Source: Propionibacteriaceae bacterium UBA7704 | Lineage (GTDB): Bacteria; Actinomycetota; Actinomycetes; Propionibacteriales; Propionibacteriaceae | DNA: 46,462 nucleotides | Reading direction: 5' to 3' | Assembly (NCBI GenBank): GCA_002482525.1 | Contig: DLGC01000018.1 | Coordinates: 102,580-149,041, forward strand | In this document: one piece after another, positions 41,560 through 46,462 of the stretch | Numbering within the stretch: position 1 is the stretch's first letter | How the letters are laid out: every line of letters begins with the position of its first letter | Notes under the pieces: model-generated | Seen by the model: only the letters and a program-made list of their open reading frames with translations | Told to the model about the DNA's origin: nothing | The model's database searches: none | Translations under genes and position numbers: made by a program

Positions 41560-42597
41560 ATGAGTAGGCAGATCACACAGGTACGCGCGCCGAGCAATGC
41601 CGCCTATGCGGCGGCGCGTGAGCTCAGCGACGGGCAGGCCAAGCCGCTGGGGGCGTTGGGCGAGTTGGAGGAACTCGGCGCCTGGTTGGCTTCGGTGCAG
41701 GGTAGCTGTCCGCCGCGCCAGCTCGACGATGTGCGGGTCGTGGTTTTCGCCGGCGACCACGGCGTTGCCACTACCGGCGTGTCGGCCTACCCCGCCGAAA
41801 TCACCGTCGCCATGGTGCGCGGCATCGTCGATGGCCATGCCGGCGTGAGCGCCTTGGCTGCGGCCAACAACGTCACGGTGTCGTTGTACGACCTGGGGGT
41901 GGATGCAGATTTTCCCGATCTGCCGCAGATCGGACGATTCAAGGTGCGCCGGTCCTCAGAACCCATCCAGTTGGCCGACGCCCTCAGCCTCGCCGACGTC
42001 GAGCAGGCGCTGGCCGCCGGTGATCAGATCGCCGCTGAAGCCATCACCGATGGCGCCCAGCTTCTCATCGCCGGAGATCTCGGAATCGGCAACACCACGA
42101 TCGCCGCCGCGCTGATTGCGGCCAGCTTGGGAGTACCGGCCGCCGCCGTCACCGGCCGGGGCACGGGCATCGACCAGAGCGTGTTGGATCACAAGGTCGC
42201 GGTGGTGGACGCAGCGCTCACCCGGGTCGGCGCCGACAGACTGGCTGATCCGGTGCAGCGTCTGGCGGCGATCGGCTCGGCTGACTTCGCGGCGGCCGTC
42301 GGATTCATGGTCGGGTCAGCTCGGCGCGGCGTCCCGATACTGCTCGACGGTGTGATCGCTGCCGCCGAAGCCTTGGTCGCCGAAGATCTAGCGCCCGGTA
42401 CGAAGGCCTGGCTGCGAGCTGGTCACCGTTCCACCGAACCCGGCCAGGCGTTGGCCTTGGACCGGCTGGGCTTGAAGCCGCTGGTGGACTTCTCGATGCG
42501 GCTAGGCGAGGGCAGCGGCGCGGTGTTGGCGGTGCCGATGCTGCGTTCTGCGGTGGCGACGCTGACCGGCATCGCACAACTCAGCGAGCTGCTCTGA
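41560..42597 (+). CDS. cobT: nicotinate-nucleotide-dimethylbenzimidazole phosphoribosyltransferase
   Basis: 345 residues from ATG 41560 (GTGAGG upstream); the longer frame from 41338 crosses the repeat pair and is rejected. Motifs are PLGALGELEELGAWL, VFAGDHGVATTGVSAYP, GDLGIGNTT and RLGEGSGAVLAVP with the catalytic Glu. It makes alpha-ribazole phosphate from nicotinate mononucleotide and dimethylbenzimidazole, for the lower ligand of vitamin B12. Its stop overlaps the cobS start (TGATG). Confidence 0.95.
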   Translation: MSRQITQVRAPSNAAYAAARELSDGQAKPLGALGELEELGAWLASVQGSCPPRQLDDVRVVVFAGDHGVATTGVSAYPAEITVAMVRGIVDGHAGVSALAAANNVTVSLYDLGVDADFPDLPQIGRFKVRRSSEPIQLADALSLADVEQALAAGDQIAAEAITDGAQLLIAGDLGIGNTTIAAALIAASLGVPAAAVTGRGTGIDQSVLDHKVAVVDAALTRVGADRLADPVQRLAAIGSADFAAAVGFMVGSARRGVPILLDGVIAAAEALVAEDLAPGTKAWLRAGHRSTEPGQALALDRLGLKPLVDFSMRLGEGSGAVLAVPMLRSAVATLTGIAQLSELL

Positions 42598-43358
42598 TGT
42601 TCGCCGGTACCCGGCTGGCGTTGGGGCTGTTGACGGTCATCCCGGTGCGTCCCCCAGCGGAGCTCACCACAGCGGTGGCGCGCCGGGCCATGCTGGTGGC
42701 ACCGCTGGCGGTGCTCCCGGTGACGGCGGCGGCGGGCTTGGCTGGGTGGGGTGCGCTGAGGCTGGGGATGCCTGCGGCCCTGGCGGGATTGCTGAGTGTT
42801 GCGGTGCTGGTGCTGGGCACCCGCGCGATGCACCTGGACGGCCTGGCCGACACCGTCGATGCCCTCGGTAGCGGCAAGGATGCCGACGGTGCGCTGCAGA
42901 TCATGAAAGCCGGGGATGTCGGCCCCATGGGTGTCACGGCGCTCATTTTGGTGCTGGCGGCTGAGGTGGTGGCCGCTGGTGTCGTGGTGGCTCGACCTTG
43001 GGGTTGGCTGTATCTGGCGGTCGCGGTGGCTGCGTCGCGGGCCGCCTTGCTGTTCGGCTGTCTTGCCGAAGTACCGGCCGCGCGTCCGGAAGGCTTGGGG
43101 GCGCTGGTCGCCGGGAGTGTGCCGCTCGGCGCGTTGATCGCCGGGTGGTTGGTTGGCGGTGCTGCAGTGACGGCGTCAGCGGTGTGGGCGGGCCAGGCCT
43201 ACGGGTGGCCGATTGGTGCGGTCGTGATCGCCGCCGTGGTGTCGGCACTGCTGAGCCTGACTGCGGTCAAGCGGTTCGGCGGCATCACTGGCGATGTCTT
43301 GGGTGCTCAGGTGGAGCTGGCTGCCGCAGTGTTGCTCGTGGGGGCGGCCATCGGTTGA
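42597..43358 (+). CDS. cobS: adenosylcobinamide-GDP ribazoletransferase
   Basis: 253 residues, integral membrane protein with six or seven segments. The signature MHLDGLADTVDALGSGKDADGALQIMK region (about 79-105), with conserved His and Asp, and the GGITGDVLGAQVEL ending are diagnostic. It joins adenosylcobinamide-GDP to alpha-ribazole (phosphate) in the last steps of B12 nucleotide-loop assembly. Translationally coupled to cobT; the convergent cobU supplies its substrate. Confidence 0.95.
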   Translation: MFAGTRLALGLLTVIPVRPPAELTTAVARRAMLVAPLAVLPVTAAAGLAGWGALRLGMPAALAGLLSVAVLVLGTRAMHLDGLADTVDALGSGKDADGALQIMKAGDVGPMGVTALILVLAAEVVAAGVVVARPWGWLYLAVAVAASRAALLFGCLAEVPAARPEGLGALVAGSVPLGALIAGWLVGGAAVTASAVWAGQAYGWPIGAVVIAAVVSALLSLTAVKRFGGITGDVLGAQVELAAAVLLVGAAIG

Positions 43359-43370
43359 CGGAGGCGCTCC

Positions 43371-43895
43371 TCACACGCTGATCGGACGCCCGGCAACCAT
43401 CAAAATGACGTCGTCGCAGACGGCGGCTACCGCCTGGTTGATGCGTCCGAGGTTGTCGGCGAAGATCCGGCCGGCGCGGTGGTCGGGCACGACGCCCCAG
43501 CCGACCTCATTGGTCACGATCACGACATCGGCATGGTGGGTAACTGCATCGACCAACTCGGTGGTCGCTGCGCCGACTCTGTCGACCAAGTCGGCTTCGC
43601 CGGCGTCCCAGGCCTGCCAGGAATCGATCAGGCGGGTGAGCCAGGTACCCAGGCAGTCGATCAGCACCGGTCCCTCGATCTCGGCCAGCGCGGCAGCCAC
43701 ATCGAGGGATTCGACTGTCGACCAACTCGACGGCCGCCGTAGCCGATGCGCGGCGACGCGGGCTGCCCATTCCGGGTCGTAGTCCGCGGGATATCCGGGG
43801 GTGAGGTAGGTCACCGCGGCCTCACTGGGCAGCAGTGATTCGGCGTAGCGGGACTTTCCGCTGCGTACTCCGCCGGTGACCAGGATTCGCGCCAT
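43371..43895 (-). CDS. cobU: adenosylcobinamide kinase/phosphate guanylyltransferase
   Basis: 174 residues, the usual length. P-loop VTGGVRSGKSRYAE at the N-terminus, LTPGYP with a downstream HRLRRP (guanylylated His region), a second DCLGTW motif and VTNEVGWGVVP. It phosphorylates and then GMP-transfers adenosylcobinamide, providing the GDP-activated substrate for CobS. It converges on cobS with a 12-base gap. Confidence 0.94.
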   Translation of the reverse strand: MARILVTGGVRSGKSRYAESLLPSEAAVTYLTPGYPADYDPEWAARVAAHRLRRPSSWSTVESLDVAAALAEIEGPVLIDCLGTWLTRLIDSWQAWDAGEADLVDRVGAATTELVDAVTHHADVVIVTNEVGWGVVPDHRAGRIFADNLGRINQAVAAVCDDVILMVAGRPISV

Positions 43896-43957
43896 GACCT
43901 GAACCCTAGTCGGCTCGCAGGTGCTCTTGAGGCCGCACAGTGCGTGCCGTCTTGCAC

Positions 43958-43974
43958 ATGAGAATCATTCTCAT
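43958..43974 (+). promoter_or_regulatory. Zur-type box before aztD
   Basis: ATGAGAAT-C-ATTCTCAT is a perfect 8-1-8 palindrome of the Fur/Zur class (actinobacterial Zur prefers TGAnAATnATTnTCA). It ends 13 bases before the aztD start codon, a position where a bound repressor would block transcription when zinc is plentiful. Confidence 0.75.
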
Positions 43975-43986
43975 AAACTACCGACT

Positions 43987-45240
43987 ATGAAACGACCTAC
44001 CTGGATCACCATCACCCTCGCGGTGCCTCTGATGATGGCGGGCGCCTTGACGGCTGCCTTCGCCCACGAGACCACCCAACGCACCCCGGAAGCCTGGCAG
44101 GTCGAACAGCGCCTGTTGATCTCCGATAGCGACACCGGAGACATCGTGGTTCTCGACGACGGCGTGGTGCGGGAACGACTCTCGACGCCACCTTCCCCCA
44201 TCAGCCTGGCGCGCTCCGACGACGGGCACTTGGCTTTTGCTATTCGCGGTCGGAATACCGACGTCGACCATGTGACCATGATCGACACCGCCTACGACGA
44301 GAGCACCGGAGCGGCAGCACGACCCTATGTGGCACGTACTTGGGCGACGGTGTCCGCCGGCGGCGTCCACGACGGTCACCTTCCCGAGGTACGGGGAAAG
44401 TTCGGGTTGTCGATGGAGGCGACCGGTGCGTTGCAGCTGCTGGATCCGGCCGCAGTATCTGGTCTGCGCTCGGCAGATGCCGGCACGATCCGCTTGGGTC
44501 AACCAGGCCACTACACCTTCGTCACGGTGACCGCGGCGGACGGATCAGAACTCCTCCATGCTGGCTCGACGGCCGGAAACACCGCCGTCATTGACACTGC
44601 CTCAGGTCAGACCATCGCCAGTGATGGTCGCTGTCCTGGGCTCCATGGAGGTGCGGCCAGCACGACTGGTGCCACGGTCTTCTTCGCGTGCAGCACGGGC
44701 ATTCTGGTGGCGCCGGCCGATCCGACTACCGGAACCGCAGCATTGATCCCTTACCCCACCAAGGATCGTGACGGATCGGTCTATGCCGGGGCTACCAACG
44801 CCGCTGGGCATGACGTGCTGTGGGCTACGAACGGTGCGAAGACCAGTGTGGACCGCATCGATCTCAATGGCGACCAGGTCACCATCACGGCAGTGCCGCT
44901 GAACGTTGGTAGATCGGTGCGCAATGAGTTGGCGACTGCTGTGGACGCCGATTCCGGGCGCCTTTACGTGGTGACCTACCAGGGCTATCTCCAGGTTCGC
45001 GACGCCGTCACCGGAATGCTGCTGCGCGAGCGCCGAGTCATGCCACCGATGAGCATCGACGATGACGAGACCACGAGCAAGGCCATCAATCCCGATATTG
45101 CGGTGGCCAGTGATCGGATCTACCTCAGCGTCCCCGTCACAGGCACGGTGCTTTCGGTCAGTCTGGATGGCCGACGCATCCTGCGGGCAACTCGTGTCGG
45201 CGGCGAACCCACCCGTTTGGTGCTGCTTGAGCACAGTTGA
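43987..45240 (+). CDS. aztD: AztD-like zinc metallochaperone
   Basis: 417 residues from ATG 43987. Signal sequence to about residue 28 (GALTAAFAHE). The mature protein is a beta-propeller with repeats such as DSDTGDIVVLDDG, AVIDTASGQTI and SVSLDGRRI, and a His-containing loop (VHDGHLPEVRGKFGLSMEA) as in AztD, which hands zinc to the AztC binding protein of an ABC importer. aztA, aztB and aztC are not in the window, so it is a detached member; the Zur box just upstream strongly supports zinc-starvation expression. Few bases separate the box from the ATG, so the leader is very short. A perfect hairpin follows. Confidence 0.85.
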   Translation: MKRPTWITITLAVPLMMAGALTAAFAHETTQRTPEAWQVEQRLLISDSDTGDIVVLDDGVVRERLSTPPSPISLARSDDGHLAFAIRGRNTDVDHVTMIDTAYDESTGAAARPYVARTWATVSAGGVHDGHLPEVRGKFGLSMEATGALQLLDPAAVSGLRSADAGTIRLGQPGHYTFVTVTAADGSELLHAGSTAGNTAVIDTASGQTIASDGRCPGLHGGAASTTGATVFFACSTGILVAPADPTTGTAALIPYPTKDRDGSVYAGATNAAGHDVLWATNGAKTSVDRIDLNGDQVTITAVPLNVGRSVRNELATAVDADSGRLYVVTYQGYLQVRDAVTGMLLRERRVMPPMSIDDDETTSKAINPDIAVASDRIYLSVPVTGTVLSVSLDGRRILRATRVGGEPTRLVLLEHS

Positions 45241-45290
45241 GTTGCGCAGGAGTGAGACTCCGGCCGTTTCGAATGCCCGGCCGGTCCCCT

Positions 45291-45327
45291 CATCGGACGG
45301 CGACCCCCTCCTGGTCGCCGTCCGATG
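45291..45327 (+). terminator. 15-bp hairpin after aztD
   Basis: CATCGGACGGCGACC and GGTCGCCGTCCGATG form a perfect stem with a 7-base loop, 50 bases after the aztD stop and before glsA. No T run follows. Confidence 0.75.
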
Positions 45328-45368
45328 AGCGGCGCTCGCGGCCGGCGAGTGTGGCTAGCATTCCGAGC

Positions 45369-46319
45369 ATGACGACGTCTTCAGCTGACCTGTTGGGAGC
45401 ACGTGCCACGGTCGAGCAGGCCGTTCGGGCCGCGTACCAGGCAGAATCCGGCAACGACGGCGGCACCTTGCCGACGTCCTACCCGGTCATGGCCGAGGTC
45501 GATCCGGGTCTATTCGGCCTCAGCGTTGTTGATGTCACCGGACAGCGCTGGAGCCAGGGCGATGCCGAGGTCGGCTTCGGGCTGATGAGTACGGCCAAGC
45601 CATTCACCTTTGCGCTGGTGTGTGCTGCGATCGGCGTTGAGCGGGCCGGCGCCGAGATCGGCCTCAACGCCACCGGTGGGGCCTACAACGACCCCACTCC
45701 GGTGCGGACCGGGCCTGATGGCCGTACCAATCCGATGGTCAATGCCGGAGCGATCGCCACCTGTACCCGGCTACCCGGCGGGGACCGAGAGGCGCAATGG
45801 ACGCAGCTTCTCGCCGGACTGAGCGCCTTCGCTGGACGCCCGTTGGACCTCGACCAGGCCCTGTACGAGAACGTCTCGGCCACCAATGTGCGCAACCGTG
45901 AGTTGGCCAACGCGCTGGCCGATCGGGGCCTGTTGATCGGCGGCCCTGATGATGCGCTGGAGCTTTACACCCGGCAGTCCTGTGTGAGCACGACCGCCTC
46001 GGATCTGGCGGTCATGGGTGCCACGCTGGCCAACGCAGGCCGCAATCCGGTCACCGGAGTGCAGGTGGTTCCATCCGAAGTGTGTGCCCCGGTGTTGGCG
46101 GTGATGATCACCGCCGGGTTGTACGACACCAGCGGCGAGTGGCTGTATCAGGTGGGCCTGCCGGCCAAGACGGGCCTGGGTGGCGGCATTGTGACCGTGA
46201 TTCCCGGACGTGGCGCCATCGGCGGCTTCTCACCGCTGTTGGACGCCGCCGCCAACACCGTCCGCGGCGCGCGGGCGACGACGATGCTGGCCAAGCAGCT
46301 GACGTTGAGCTTGCTCTGA
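45369..46319 (+). CDS. glsA: glutaminase
   Basis: 316 residues from ATG 45369. It belongs to the serine-dependent, beta-lactamase-fold glutaminases: SxxK motif STAK (Ser74, Lys77), TNPMVNAGAI, the ENVS region, and VGLPAKTGLGGGIV near the C-terminus. It hydrolyses L-glutamine to glutamate and ammonia in the cytoplasm. No ribosome binding site stands out (TTCCGAGC before the ATG). Monocistronic, after the aztD terminator. Confidence 0.93.
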   Translation: MTTSSADLLGARATVEQAVRAAYQAESGNDGGTLPTSYPVMAEVDPGLFGLSVVDVTGQRWSQGDAEVGFGLMSTAKPFTFALVCAAIGVERAGAEIGLNATGGAYNDPTPVRTGPDGRTNPMVNAGAIATCTRLPGGDREAQWTQLLAGLSAFAGRPLDLDQALYENVSATNVRNRELANALADRGLLIGGPDDALELYTRQSCVSTTASDLAVMGATLANAGRNPVTGVQVVPSEVCAPVLAVMITAGLYDTSGEWLYQVGLPAKTGLGGGIVTVIPGRGAIGGFSPLLDAAANTVRGARATTMLAKQLTLSLL

Positions 46320-46324
46320 GTCGC

Positions 46325-46462
46325 CTAGGCGCGGGCGCGAAGCCGGCCTTCGATCACCTGTTGGCATAGCTCGATGGTTTCGGGGAGTAGATCGACGCCC
46401 AGCAGGCGGGCCTGGCGGGTGATGTGATTGACCAGTCGTTCGGTTTCGGCGGAGTTGCCGGC
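46325..46462 (-). CDS. 3' end of an unrecognised gene
   Basis: The last 45 codons plus TAG of a minus-strand gene that enters from the right edge. The visible tail (ETERLVNHITRQARLLGVDL, then a helix with VIEGRLRARA) is helical and charged. It recalls the C-terminal end of some ketopantoate-reductase-like dehydrogenases, but too little is present to name it. It is convergent with glsA, 5 bases apart. Confidence 0.6.
   Translation of the reverse strand, partial: AGNSAETERLVNHITRQARLLGVDLLPETIELCQQVIEGRLRARA

Overview
High-GC DNA with GTG starts, ATGA/GTGA gene overlaps, FtsX/OmpR/TetR-type regulation genes, a Zur-type box, cob genes and GACCGAC-type TetR operators points to an actinobacterium. 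A member of the Propionibacteriales is plausible but not shown by any single gene. The window holds no rRNA, tRNA, CRISPR array, transposase or integrase that I could see.

About 1.2-20.7 kb is an accessory block made of short divergent and convergent transcription units. A minus-strand unit (4910 to 1242) encodes an amphi-Trp protein, a membrane protein and an ABC exporter. A plus-strand unit (5116-8881) encodes a 37-residue zinc ribbon, an unknown protein, a MoxR-type AAA+ ATPase and a DUF2201-type protein (metallopeptidase-like plus VWA) that lacks the usual catalytic Glu. A lone minus-strand membrane protein follows (10246 to 8891). Next comes a plus-strand unit (10427-13790) with an unknown protein, a HerA/TraG-like ATPase and a 50-residue cysteine-rich protein. 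Two overlapping unknown genes lie on the minus strand (15653 to 13873). The block ends with a TerY-like VWA protein, a PP2C phosphatase and an atypical protein kinase (15839-18914: a TerY-P triad), then a DUF4407 membrane/coiled-coil protein (18959-20578). A strong hairpin at 20696-20733 closes it. A TPR protein cut by the window edge lies before it.

The most striking observation is a two-part motif, CGTCG(G/A)N then 14 bases then (G/A)CGCA, about 40-60 bases before the start codons of five transcription units of this block (positions 4988, 5034, 10364, 15757 and 18885, on the strand of the gene concerned). Degenerate versions precede the other two. It ties the scattered units into one probable regulon: kinase/phosphatase signalling, two VWA proteins, a MoxR remodeller, a HerA motor, membrane proteins and zinc ribbons. 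I see it as a candidate undescribed stress or conflict system.

From 20.7 kb on the content looks like ordinary chromosome. There is a secreted PHP hydrolase with PepSY domain, a secreted propeller-like protein, a PrsW-type protease, a shortened MDR oxidoreductase, an adenosine/adenine deaminase, a thioredoxin-like protein, a CPBP protease, an AEC transporter and an F420-type NADP reductase-like protein. These are followed by a two-component system, two secreted Pro/Thr-rich proteins, a TetR-controlled MacAB-like ABC system, a small lipoprotein, Dps, a DUF456 protein, cobT-cobS and cobU, a Zur-box-preceded AztD zinc chaperone and a glutaminase. The last 138 bases are the 3' end of an unrecognised minus-strand gene.
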